Assembly (NCBI GenBank): GCA_017381865.1
Contig: JAFOBJ010000011.1
Location: forward strand, 1 to 33,845
From: Bacteroidales bacterium
GTDB taxonomy: Bacteria; Bacteroidota; Bacteroidia; Bacteroidales; F082
Direction: 5' to 3'
Length of the DNA stretch: 33,845 bases
This document shows positions 1-7,005 of this stretch, piece by piece. The stretch's first letter is position 1, and the number at the start of each line of letters is the position of its first letter. The notes under the pieces are model-generated. The model was not told the origin of the DNA. It made no database searches and saw only the letters and a program-made list of their open reading frames with translations. The translations under genes were made by a program, and so were the position numbers.

Positions 1-16
1 ACCTGCCTATAATCTG

Positions 17-33
17 ACGCCCTTACAGGGCTG
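17..33. repeat. Short dispersed hairpin CCCTTACAGGG
   Basis: GCCCTTACAGGGCT can fold into a short hairpin with a TAC loop. A variant with AACCCTTACAGGGTT lies at about 4397-4411. The outer pair changes from G-C to A-T with pairing kept. Related small hairpins lie near 203-218 and 29823-29870. Function unknown. Confidence 0.4.
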
Positions 34-50
34 TGATTCTGACATAAAAT

Positions 51-86
51 AATAACTTTGATGAAAACGTTTTCATTAAAGTTATT
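51..86. repeat. 36-bp near-perfect palindrome
   Basis: The left arm begins AATAACTTT, the centre is TGAAAACGTTTTCA, and the right arm ends AAAGTTATT. Only one symmetric pair (G against T) fails to match. It lies in an A/T-rich stretch with no gene to its left in the window. It could be a bidirectional terminator for a gene left of position 1 or a protein-binding palindrome; there is no poly-T tract to decide. Confidence 0.6.
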
Positions 87-182
87 ATATTTATCTATGT
101 ACTAATGGGTTATATTGATTTTACCAACCATTTTTGGCAATTATACCTATTTTTTATGTGTAATTGATACGTCTCTACATTG

Positions 183-203
183 TTAATTGTTAATTGTTAA
201 TTG
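183..203. repeat. Heptamer tandem repeat TTAATTG
   Basis: Three consecutive TTAATTG units. It belongs to the family of 7-bp degenerate tandem arrays that fills intergenic gaps through the whole window. Confidence 0.6.
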
Positions 204-228
204 CCAATGGCAACGCCATACGGATAAA

Positions 229-260
229 AAAAAAGACGCCTCAGATTTGAGACGTCTTTT
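229..260 (-). terminator. Rho-independent terminator of tRNA-Val
   Basis: Read on the minus strand, the arms AAAAGACGTCTC and GAGGCGTCTTTT surround a short loop and are followed by a T run. The hairpin starts directly after the 3' end of the minus-strand tRNA. Confidence 0.75.
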
Positions 261-261
261 G

Positions 262-336
262 TGGAAACTGCTGGGGTCGAACCAGCGACCCCCTGCTTGT
301 AAGGCAGGTGCTCTAAACCAACTGAGCTAAGCTTCC
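262..336 (-). tRNA. tRNA-Val (anticodon TAC)
   Basis: The acceptor stem GGAAGCT pairs with AGTTTCC (one G-U pair) and the discriminator base is A. The D-arm has GCTC/GAGC. The anticodon stem CCTGC/GCAGG encloses CTTACAA, giving anticodon TAC. The T-arm contains GGTTCGAACC. CCA is not encoded. A TATCTTTG -7 box lies 32 bp upstream and a terminator follows, so this is a monocistronic tRNA. Confidence 0.95.
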
Positions 337-367
337 ATTCTGTGTAAGAACCTTTCGTTTACGGGTG

Positions 368-396
368 CAAAGATAGGAACTTTTCCATTACGCGCA
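368..396 (-). promoter_or_regulatory. Bacteroidota-type promoter of tRNA-Val
   Basis: On the minus strand TTG is followed after 19 bases by TATCTTTG, matching the Bacteroidota consensus (TTTG, 19-21 bp, TAnnTTTG). The -7 box is at 368-375. Confidence 0.65.
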
Positions 397-559
397 ACAC
401 TTTTTTTAAAATATTTTTTATTTTTCTTAATTTTATTTATATCAATAAGTTACACGAATATTTCCATTATTTTTAAGATATTTTTCTTATTATTTTCAAC
501 AAAAAAGCAAGATTTTTACCCTAAAAATATCACAATTTAGCAAAAGCAACGCTTTTTTC

Positions 560-592
560 AATTCATAATGCATAATTCATAATGCATAATTA
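560..592. repeat. Heptamer array AATTCAT/AATGCAT
   Basis: Four alternating units of AATTCAT and AATGCAT followed by AATTAC. The same words recur around 5257-5335, 11193-11210, 21614-21645 and 31611-31645. Confidence 0.65.
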
Positions 593-691
593 CAATCATT
601 CTTAACTCCTAAAATCCGAACGTTTCTGGATGCGACAAATCACGTCCCTACAATTCCGGTTCAGCGACCTTGTTCATTGCCAGCAGCCCAT

Positions 692-724
692 TTCTCGCAA
701 AGGCGCAAAGGAACGCAAAGTTTA
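692..724. repeat. Dispersed CGCAAAG repeat, copy 1
   Basis: CTCGCAAAGGCGCAAAGG followed by AACGCAAAGTTTAT. Near-identical copies lie at about 21681-21709 (reverse orientation) and 31514-31545. The unit is roughly octameric. No gene is encoded here. Confidence 0.6.
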
Positions 725-789
725 TCATCATCACTTCGACAGACTCTGCAACCTTGTTCTTTGCTCGCGATTCATTGCTCATCGCCAAA

Positions 790-941
790 GCGTTAGGGAT
801 TGGAGCGGCATCCTTTGCGAGCGGAACGGGATTTGGGGACGGGAAATGGGATTGGGATTTGGGGACAGATTTTTTTGAGCGAGATGAAAACTTAGCGAGC
901 AAAGATATAGCGGAAAGCCCGACGGCTTTGCCGGAACGCCC
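790..941. ncRNA. Dispersed structured element, copy 1 (Flavo-1-like)
   Basis: The element starts GCGTTAGGGATTGGAGCGGC, then ATCC, has a long variable middle, and ends AAAGATATAGCGGAAAGCCC, GACGGC, GCCGGAACGCC. GCGTT can pair with AACGC at the ends, GGAT with ATCC, and GGC with GCC. The copy at 21526-21610 shares both conserved halves but has a much shorter middle. The conserved ends and free middle fit a folded RNA or DNA element. It resembles my recollection of the Flavo-1 RNA motif; the family name is unverified. Strand is uncertain. Confidence 0.5.
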
Positions 942-1004
942 ATATAAATTGACCAATGACGAAAGACTAATGGCTAAAGATTTTTTAATTCATAATTGAA
1001 AGTT

Positions 1005-1082
1005 GGCATTTAGCTATCAGCTGTCAGTGTCAGAGTCAGAGTTCAAGGTTCTTAGTTCTTGGCTCTTAGTCCAAAAGCCTTA
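1005..1082. repeat. Degenerate heptamer array at the methyltransferase 3' end
   Basis: AGCTATC, AGCTGTC and AGTGTC words grade into TTCTTAG, TTCTTGG and CTCTTAG words. The array runs into the stop codon of the minus-strand methyltransferase at 1080, whose last codons RKD read like array sequence. Confidence 0.55.
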
Positions 1083-1793
1083 GTCCTTTCTAGTAATTCT
1101 CGCGAGGTAGTCGTAATGCTCGCCACGTCTGACGATTTCCATTTTAAAACCGTGAAGTTCGGCATGATTTCTCAAAGTATTGGCGTCGATATAAAGCCAA
1201 GGGAAAGAATCGCCTCTCACATCGTCGTAGCACATAGTGTATTCGAGTTCGCCGTAATATTTTCCATCGCAAGGCAAATCTATGCTTCCGTCTTCATCTT
1301 CATAAAGATAACAAAGGTCCGACGAGTCGCAAAGGAGCTGTCCATTTTCTGCCAGCACCTTATCTATATGCTTAAAAAAATCCGGAAGCTTATCAATAGT
1401 GCCGACGATTCCGATTCCGTTCATCAGCATCAATATCGTATCAAACTTCTCTTCCAGAGTAAAGAAATCCTGTTCTATCACATTTTTCAGACCTCTTTCT
1501 TTCATCGTCTCGACGGAATAAGGAGAAATATCGATTGCGGTAACATCGGCTCCTTTTTCCTGAAGCCAAATCGAATGACAGCCAGAGCCAGCTCCGACAT
1601 CGAGTATTTTACCTTTCGCCATCTTCAAAGCTTTCTGTTCAAGTTTAGGCATATATCTAAAACTGCGGAATAATGTCGCCAACGGAATCTCATCTTCATC
1701 AAACATCGGTGACAAAACTCTCAAAACGCCATCGCAGCGACCTTTATAAAAATCGGCGATTGCTTTTCCCATTGCATCTTTTTCTTTTTTCAT
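1080..1793 (-). CDS. Class I SAM-dependent methyltransferase
   Basis: A 237-residue soluble protein with a seven-strand Rossmann methyltransferase core. Motif I is ILDVGAGSG at residues 63-71 and the acidic residue that would contact the SAM ribose is in TAIDIS near residue 88. A family-like FDTILMLMNGIGIVG stretch follows at the usual motif IV distance. The N-terminal 55 residues are helical and may shape the substrate site. The substrate cannot be told from sequence: UbiE/Methyltransf_25-like enzymes act on quinones, small molecules or proteins. The gene stands alone on the minus strand. Its final three codons and stop fall in a heptamer repeat array. Confidence 0.85.
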   Translation of the reverse strand: MKKEKDAMGKAIADFYKGRCDGVLRVLSPMFDEDEIPLATLFRSFRYMPKLEQKALKMAKGKILDVGAGSGCHSIWLQEKGADVTAIDISPYSVETMKERGLKNVIEQDFFTLEEKFDTILMLMNGIGIVGTIDKLPDFFKHIDKVLAENGQLLCDSSDLCYLYEDEDGSIDLPCDGKYYGELEYTMCYDDVRGDSFPWLYIDANTLRNHAELHGFKMEIVRRGEHYDYLARITRKD

Positions 1794-1867
1794 ATCTTAT
1801 TTAAGCCGTTAGCACTGAGCTATGAGCCACGAGCATTGTCAATCGCTCACTGTTCATCGCAAAATTA

Positions 1868-1874
1868 TAAATTA
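1868..1874. repeat. Target-site duplication, left copy (TAAATTA)
   Basis: TAAATTA directly abuts the left inverted repeat at 1875. The identical heptamer follows the right inverted repeat at 4472-4478. A 7-bp duplication fits IS982-family insertion. Confidence 0.7.
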
Positions 1875-1966
1875 ACGTGAGTTCGATATAAAATAATTTA
1901 CTAAAAATGAATAACATAACGATATTTTTTGTATCTTTAAAGTGCTAACAAAAAGAACAAAACGTT

Positions 1967-2185
1967 ATGTTATCCGACAGCAAAGTTATTGGAATTTTCT
2001 ATATGGCAGACGACTTCTGCAATTTTTTTAATGAAACAGTTAAAAAACATTCAATCGAAGATGGCAAAAAACATAGGAGCAAGCCAAGTCGTCTCTCCGA
2101 TGCCGAAATGATAACAATTCTCATAATGTTCCATCTAGGAGGATATAAATGTCTGAAGCATTTCTATATCAATTATATATGTAAG
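1967..2185 (+). pseudogene. IS982-family transposase, N-terminal fragment (copy 1)
   Basis: The reading frame from ATG 1967 gives about 73 residues that look like the start of an IS982 transposase: an N-terminal VIGIFYMADDFCNFF segment, then KHRSKPSRLSDAEMITILIM and FHLGGYKCLKHFYINYICKH. The rest of the roughly 300-residue enzyme, including the DDE catalytic core, is missing. The frame is interrupted where the IS1634-type remnant begins near 2186, and the ORF runs on to 2242 in foreign sequence. The fragment is non-functional as a transposase. Confidence 0.8.
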
Positions 2186-2693
2186 CATTGTCATCATCTC
2201 CTGACTTCGTCATTGCGTCACCCAAAAATTTTCATCGAATAATCTTTCGATTGCCTTGTGGCGTTTCATGATCATGACTTTGGATATGACTTCATTGTTC
2301 AACGGCAGTCTTATCTGTAAAGTCGTGATTGTTTTTGCCATACGGAGAACCTTATCTACACTCATATTAATATTGTTCAGTTTCAGTATCCTGTCAAGTT
2401 CCTTGTAAACTTTCAGGGCGACGAAGCAGAGGCAGATATGCGCCTCTATGCGTTTTCTCGTGAAGTGGAACATCGGAATGCCTGTGTATTTTCCACCTCT
2501 TTCCTTTTATTCTCTCGCATACGACAACGCTTGTTGTTTGCGATCTGTTCTTTTTCTTCTTTACATACATATATAAAAATAGTAAAAAAACACTTGCGTA
2601 CCCCAAAACAGGGTACGCAAAAGAGTTAAAACACTGTTTGTTAATAATTTATATTTTTGCTAAAAATAGAGTGACGAAGTCTGGATGACAATG
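2186..2693 (-). mobile_element. IS1634-type element with internal deletion
   Basis: The ends carry inverted repeats: CATTGTCATC at 2186-2195 and GATGACAATG at 2684-2693, each followed inward by ACTTCGTCA-type sequence with a 5-bp length difference. Between them are the start and the end of one minus-strand transposase with the middle missing, leaving about 508 bp. A 10-bp perfect stem, TTGCGTACCC with GGGTACGCAA, lies at 2594-2620 just upstream of the transposase start. No clear target duplication is visible. The family assignment rests on the transposase remnants. Confidence 0.55.
2210..2570 (-). pseudogene. IS1634-type transposase remnant (N- and C-termini fused out of frame)
   Basis: From ATG 2570 on the minus strand the frame reads MYVKKKKNRSQTTSVVV, a typical IS1634/IS4-like N-terminus. 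A second frame, ending at the stop at 2210-2212, carries 87 residues of a typical C-terminus: FHFTRKRIEAHICLCFVAL, then KVYKELDRIL and a final LFDENFWVTQ. The central several hundred residues with the catalytic triad are gone, and the two ends are in different frames. This is a broken gene. Confidence 0.65.
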
Positions 2694-2776
2694 ATGTGGT
2701 TTTATTATTGAGCTTGTTATATTTGGAATAGAGTTCTATAATTTTATATCACGATAGAGTAATATTTTTTTTAATA

Positions 2777-3931
2777 TTACTTAATATTAAGAAAGTCCTT
2801 TAGGTTGCCATTTATATTATAATAGGTAGAATTAGAATTTTTTCTATATATTTCACCATTATTAGCTCTAAATGTTTCATTATCAATGTGTTCGCCATAG
2901 ACTCGATGTCCATTTCCATCCCACATCTCCTTATTAGAATCAGTATGCAAATTGGAACTACCACCTATAAAGGCACAGAAGAGGGTATAAAAGATTATAA
3001 TGACTAAAATAATAACCACAAATTCCCATACAATGATTAAAAAAGCCAAGATAGATATTAAATATACCAATGAGCACATTAAAATTTGTTTCCAACTTCC
3101 ATTAGAATGTAGTCCCTTGTATATCTGGTATATTTGAATGAGTTGGCAAATGGCAAATATTGTAATTAATTCACTATCACTTACTCCAAACAGAGAACTA
3201 ATCAGAAGTAATGCTATTATTCCTATAACTGAAAAAAAACCAAGTTTTATACTAAAATTACCTTTGGCGTAATATTTGAAATCTTCCATTGTTACTTTGA
3301 TACAGAGTATTTGATTGTATAGGATAAATGTTAAAATGATAAATCCAATAGTTCCTTCTATCCATTCAGAATACATGACATTAAAAGATATCATTGAGCA
3401 TCTTCCCATAATTCGATAAATAAGCTCAAGAATTGATAAAGAAAAAAGAGCTATATAGTTAATTATGAATAGATTATATTTTGTTAAAGGACCTTCTCTA
3501 TGTCTAATGAACTTTCGTATAATCCATAAGATAACAGAAAATATTAAAATAGGAATATATAGCCATTGAAGATTATATTGATCTGATACATCCATTCTTT
3601 TAAACGTTTCGTAAATTGCGACATCTTTTTTACTTCTAGCTTGTTTTACATTGTCTTCATCAACCCAAGCATCCATGTCTTTATATTTGATACATACCCA
3701 TCCATCATCGGCATCGTAAAACCCCTTAGCAACAGTATCTCCAGGCATTAGCTGTCCGTATATCTTAGAATTGTTGTTCGCGAAGGCATCTAAACGTGGT
3801 CCTTTGTACTCATACACGTTTATAGGTTTACGATGAGTTACCACATACATTGTTGTTTCATTGCTGGAAAAACATGCTCCTAAAATAAGAATAACAAATA
3901 ACAATATTGTAATAGTAGAAGTTTTTTTCAT
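2777..3931 (-). CDS. Membrane lipoprotein with SH3-like N-domain, unknown function
   Basis: A 384-residue protein. It begins with a lipoprotein signal (lipobox ILGAC, cysteine at residue 20). Residues about 28-95 resemble a bacterial SH3 domain (GDTVAKGFYDADDGWVCIKY, then AWVDEDNV). About six hydrophobic segments follow between residues 120 and 325, and the polar tail is Asn-rich. I recognise no named family. It is more A/T-rich than its neighbours and lies inside the IS982-bounded unit. Its start codon is only 15 bp from the second IS982 left end at 3947, so its original upstream region has been replaced and an outward IS promoter may drive it. It looks like a horizontally acquired passenger. 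Confidence 0.75.
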   Translation of the reverse strand: MKKTSTITILLFVILILGACFSSNETTMYVVTHRKPINVYEYKGPRLDAFANNNSKIYGQLMPGDTVAKGFYDADDGWVCIKYKDMDAWVDEDNVKQARSKKDVAIYETFKRMDVSDQYNLQWLYIPILIFSVILWIIRKFIRHREGPLTKYNLFIINYIALFSLSILELIYRIMGRCSMISFNVMYSEWIEGTIGFIILTFILYNQILCIKVTMEDFKYYAKGNFSIKLGFFSVIGIIALLLISSLFGVSDSELITIFAICQLIQIYQIYKGLHSNGSWKQILMCSLVYLISILAFLIIVWEFVVIILVIIIFYTLFCAFIGGSSNLHTDSNKEMWDGNGHRVYGEHIDNETFRANNGEIYRKNSNSTYYNINGNLKDFLNIK

Positions 3932-3946
3932 AAAATTACTAGATTG

Positions 3947-4215
3947 ACGAAAGTTCGATATAAAATAATTTACTAAAAATGAATAACATAACGATATTTT
4001 TTGTATCTTTTAAGTGCTAACAAAAAGAACAAAACGTTATGTTATCCGACAACAAAGTTATTGAAATTTTCTATATGGCAGACGACTTCTGCAAATTTTT
4101 TAATGAAACAGTAAAAAACATTCAATCGAAGATGGCAAAAAACATAGGAGCAAGCCAAGTCGTCTCTCCGATGCCGAAATGATAACAATTCTCATAATGT
4201 TCCATCTAGGAGGAT
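3947..4215 (+). mobile_element. IS982 left end, second copy
   Basis: The sequence from ACGAAAGTTCGATATAA onward repeats 1875-2144 almost base for base, and the match stops abruptly after AGGAGGAT at 4215. The terminal repeat differs from the outer copies at two positions. It has the same orientation as copy 1, so the passenger gene lies between two direct repeats of about 270 bp that could recombine and delete it. Confidence 0.8.
4039..4215 (+). pseudogene. IS982-family transposase fragment (copy 2, frameshifted)
   Basis: The start ATG and first codons match the transposase fragment at 1967, but one T is missing in the CAGT-AAAAAAC region after about 25 codons, which breaks the frame. Coding similarity ends at 4215. 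Confidence 0.75.
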
Positions 4216-4454
4216 CGAACCTGTTATAGGATACTGTTTTGGGAAAAAGATGAAACGCCTGCCAAACAACGACAGACCATCACACAAGTCCTGTAGGGAC
4301 GGCAGAACTCTGTCGCGCCTACAGCGCTTTGATTGCTCTCGGCTCATCTTTCGCAGAGATTACGCTGACGCTTCATCGTCTGCCTGCTATCTGTAACCCT
4401 TACAGGGTTCAAGTTTATCTGATGAAGATTATTGCTTGATTATTTGATAGTTCC
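4216..4454. other. Gene-free repeat-rich segment inside the IS unit
   Basis: No convincing ORF. It holds an inverted pair CTGTAGG/CCTACAG around 4290-4324 and a small AACCCTTACAGGGTT hairpin near 4397-4411 that resembles the one at 17-33. The last 50 bp probably belong to the IS982 right end. I see no remaining transposase coding sequence. Confidence 0.45.
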
Positions 4455-4516
4455 TTATATCGAACTCACGTTAAATTATTTTCCGTATTTTTCTTTATAA
4501 AAACATAAAAAAATCT

Positions 4517-4524
4517 TATCTTTG
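4517..4524 (+). promoter_or_regulatory. -7 box of the LOG-family gene
   Basis: TATCTTTG lies 26 bp before the ATG at 4551, with TTTA at the -33 position 19 bp upstream. It rules out the longer start at 4524, which falls inside the promoter. The IS982 unit inserted just upstream of it. Confidence 0.6.
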
Positions 4525-4550
4525 TGTGTATTAATTTAAACTTAAAAGAT

Positions 4551-5255
4551 ATGACAGACGAATCAAAAATTAGAGAAGCTTTTGAAGAAAAGAACTGGAC
4601 AGAAATCAAGTCACAAGACTCATGGTCTGTCTTTAAAATAATGTCAGAATTTGTCACGGGTTACGAAACACTTTCCAAGATAGGACCTTGCGTTGCCATT
4701 TTCGGTTCTGCCCGCACGAAACCAGACAGCAAATATTACAAGATGGCTGAAGAAACTGCTTATCTTTTGGTAAAGAAAGGCTTCGGCATCATCACTGGCG
4801 GCGGCCCTGGCATCATGGAAGCTGGCAATAAAGGAGCGCACTTCGGTGGCGGAAAAAGCGTCGGCCTCAACATTGTGCTTCCTCATGAACAACGTCCTAA
4901 CGACTTCATTGACCAGGACAAGAGCATCAACTTCGATTATTTCTATGTAAGAAAAACCATGTTCATGCGCTACGCCCAAGGCTACATCGCTTTCCCTGGC
5001 GGTTTCGGAACACTCGATGAACTTTCTGAAGCCATCACCTTGATACAGACAAACAAACTCATCTCCTTCCCTATCATCATGGTTGGAAAAGATTTCTGGG
5101 AGCCGCTCAACGACTGGTTCTTGAACTCTTTGCTCAAAGAAGGAATGGTGAGCGAAAGCGACTTCAAGATTTTCCATATCGTCGACACAGTGGAAGAAGC
5201 CGTTGCGATAATTGAAGAATTCTATCATAAATACGCATTGAAACCGAACTTTTAA
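4551..5255 (+). CDS. LOG-family protein (TIGR00730-type, putative nucleotide phosphoribohydrolase)
   Basis: A 234-residue cytosolic Rossmann-fold protein. It has both signatures of the LOG/YgdH family: GGGPGIME at residues 83-90 and PGGFGTLDE at 149-157, which in studied members bind the ribose-phosphate and hydrolyse nucleotide 5'-monophosphates to base and ribose 5-phosphate. Older annotations call it a lysine decarboxylase, which is wrong for this family. An N-terminal extension of about 45 residues precedes the core. The start at 4551 fits the promoter at 4517. The gene begins 80 bp from the right end of the IS982 unit, and a heptamer array follows its stop. Confidence 0.9.
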   Translation: MTDESKIREAFEEKNWTEIKSQDSWSVFKIMSEFVTGYETLSKIGPCVAIFGSARTKPDSKYYKMAEETAYLLVKKGFGIITGGGPGIMEAGNKGAHFGGGKSVGLNIVLPHEQRPNDFIDQDKSINFDYFYVRKTMFMRYAQGYIAFPGGFGTLDELSEAITLIQTNKLISFPIIMVGKDFWEPLNDWFLNSLLKEGMVSESDFKIFHIVDTVEEAVAIIEEFYHKYALKPNF

Positions 5256-5256
5256 T

Positions 5257-5336
5257 TAATGCATAATTCATAATGCATAATGCATAATTATGGGTTGTGA
5301 ATTATGAATTGTGAATTATGAATTGTGAATTATGAA
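5257..5336. repeat. Heptamer array running into a start codon
   Basis: AATGCATAATTCAT-type units are followed by strict alternation of GTGAATT and ATGAATT. The final ATGAATT unit supplies the ATG and next codon of the retropepsin-like gene at 5332. Confidence 0.7.
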
Positions 5337-5766
5337 TTACATAGAACTTCCTATTAATATAATAAGCATCGAAGGTGACGGTTTTCATCTTATAGCGGAG
5401 GGCTGTATCAACGGCAAGACTGCTCGTTTTGTCGTTGACACTGGCGCTTCGAGAACTGTCTTCGACAAGGATAAAATATTAAATTATATTAACAATCCTG
5501 AATTTTCCGAAAAAGAAGGTTTATCAGCAGGCATTGGCGGAACCGACATTTCAAGTTTTATATTCAACATTGAAGAACTCTGTTTGGGCGATTTAAAAAT
5601 TACAGATTATCAAGCCGTTGCAATGGATTTATCAAACATAAACAGTTCTTACGCAATGATAAAACTCCCTCCTATTGACGGCGTTCTCGGTGGCGATTTA
5701 CTTGTAAAATATAAAGCTGTAATAAGTTATAGATTAAAGAAAATACGTCTTTTCCCAACGAAATAA
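5332..5766 (+). CDS. Retropepsin-like aspartic protease domain protein
   Basis: A 144-residue protein with the pepsin/retropepsin active-site signature: FVVDTGASRTVFD around residues 33-45, with catalytic Asp36. A hydrophobic GVLGGDLL near the C-terminus matches the second conserved segment of single-domain (dimerising) retropepsins. No signal peptide is seen. The stop lies 2 bp before the ATG of the sigma-54 activator, so the two are almost certainly co-transcribed. The start codon lies in a heptamer array; no other in-frame ATG precedes DTGAS. The substrate is unknown. Confidence 0.8.
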   Translation: MNYIELPINIISIEGDGFHLIAEGCINGKTARFVVDTGASRTVFDKDKILNYINNPEFSEKEGLSAGIGGTDISSFIFNIEELCLGDLKITDYQAVAMDLSNINSSYAMIKLPPIDGVLGGDLLVKYKAVISYRLKKIRLFPTK

Positions 5767-5768
5767 TT

Positions 5769-6932
5769 ATGGCAAGGATTTTAGTCATAGACGACGAAGC
5801 TGCTATTCGTCGCATCTTACGCGAAATTTTAGAGCACGAGCAATATCAAGTCGATGACGCTGCTTCGGCTGTCGACGCTCTTCCTTTGGTCAAGGAAAAC
5901 GAATACGACGCTATTTTGTGCGACATCAAAATGCCTCAGATGGACGGCATTGAATTTCTTGAAGAAGTGAAGAAAATCAACGACGTTCCTATCATCATGA
6001 TTTCCGGTCACGGCACCATCGACACAGCCGTTGAAGCCATAAAAAAAGGAGCCTTCGATTATATTGCAAAACCGCCTGAGCTGAACCGTCTGCTCATCAC
6101 CTTGCGCAACGCTTTGGACAAGTCGAAACTGATGACGGAGACGAAAGTTCTCAAGAAAGCCGTCAGCCGCAAGCATCAGATGATCGGCAGTTCCAAGCCG
6201 ATGATGGAGATTCACGATATGATTGAGAAGGTCGCTCCTACCACCGCGCGTGTACTCATCGAAGGAGAAAACGGAACAGGCAAAGAACTCGTTGCAAGAC
6301 AGCTTCACGAGTTAAGCAACCGCTCCTACGCTCCTTTCATAGAAGTCAACTGCGCTGCGATACCATCAGAACTGATTGAAAGCCAGCTCTTCGGACATGA
6401 AAAAGGCTCGTTCACATCAGCGATAAAGATGAAAAAAGGCGACTTCGAACTCGCCAACAACGGAACTTTATTCCTGGACGAAATCGGCGACATGAGTCTG
6501 CCGGCACAAGCCAAGGTTTTGAGAGCCTTACAGGAAAATAAAATCACTCGTGTAGGCGGCGAAAGCGAAATCAATGTCAACGTGAGAATCATTGCCGCAA
6601 CAAATAAGAATCTCAAAGAAGAGATACAAAAAGGCAACTTCAGAGAAGACTTATATCATCGTTTGAGCGTCATCATCATCAATGTTCCGCCATTGCGAGA
6701 AAGACTCGACGACATTCCAGAGTTAGTCAGTTATTTCGTTGAAAACATTTCAAACGAAATGGGAAAAGCAACGCCTACATTCACGCAAGATGCGATAGAA
6801 GAACTGCAGAAATATCGCTGGACCGGAAACATCCGCGAACTTCACAATGTTATAGAAAGACTTGTGATTTTATGCGGAAATGAAATTAATGGAGATGATG
6901 TGAGGAAATATGTTCAGCCTTTGGTTAGTTAG
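5769..6932 (+). CDS. Sigma-54-dependent response regulator lacking a Fis-type HTH
   Basis: A 387-residue NtrC-class protein. The receiver domain (residues 1-120) has the acidic pair DDE, phospho-acceptor Asp52 in CDIKMPQMDG, and Lys101. The AAA+ domain follows: Walker A GENGTGKE at 165-172, the sigma-54 contact loop written GSFTSA (213-218) instead of GAFTGA, and Walker B GTLFLDEIG at 232-240. The protein ends about residue 387 at the close of the AAA+ C-subdomain, so the usual DNA-binding helix-turn-helix is absent. Similar short forms occur in Bacteroidota. No histidine kinase is adjacent. Confidence 0.9.
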   Translation: MARILVIDDEAAIRRILREILEHEQYQVDDAASAVDALPLVKENEYDAILCDIKMPQMDGIEFLEEVKKINDVPIIMISGHGTIDTAVEAIKKGAFDYIAKPPELNRLLITLRNALDKSKLMTETKVLKKAVSRKHQMIGSSKPMMEIHDMIEKVAPTTARVLIEGENGTGKELVARQLHELSNRSYAPFIEVNCAAIPSELIESQLFGHEKGSFTSAIKMKKGDFELANNGTLFLDEIGDMSLPAQAKVLRALQENKITRVGGESEINVNVRIIAATNKNLKEEIQKGNFREDLYHRLSVIIINVPPLRERLDDIPELVSYFVENISNEMGKATPTFTQDAIEELQKYRWTGNIRELHNVIERLVILCGNEINGDDVRKYVQPLVS

Positions 6933-7005
6933 GAGTTTTTATTTCAAACATATGCTTATAAATAAATTATAATATTGATATGGTTTATTTACAGGCACAT
7001 TTACG

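Larger units (their letters stand above)
1875..4471. mobile_element. IS982-derived mosaic unit with passenger gene
   Basis: The unit is bounded by perfect 17-bp inverted repeats: ACGTGAGTTCGATATAA at 1875-1891 and its reverse complement at 4455-4471. Exact TAAATTA duplications lie outside both ends. Inside are an IS982 transposase 5' fragment (left), an IS1634-type deletion derivative, a membrane lipoprotein gene on the minus strand, a second IS982 left end from 3947, and about 250 bp of repeat-rich DNA. No intact transposase remains, so the unit could only move in trans. It may be a transporter-IS that moved as one piece, or a resident IS982 reshaped after insertion. Confidence 0.7.

Noticed and set aside
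630-999. Overlapping ORFs on both strands (82, 102 and 109 aa)
   Set aside because: They lie over dispersed repeats and the structured element, with low-complexity translations and no promoter or family resemblance.
1059-1673. 204-aa plus-strand ORF
   Set aside because: It is the antisense of the methyltransferase, which has a clear SAM-binding motif.
4524-4550. Upstream ATG extending the LOG-family protein by 9 residues
   Set aside because: This ATG overlaps the TATCTTTG -7 box, so it would not be transcribed.
4644-5228. 194-aa minus-strand ORF opposite the LOG-family gene
   Set aside because: It is a shadow of a clear coding frame with conserved motifs; the antisense translation has no recognisable domain.
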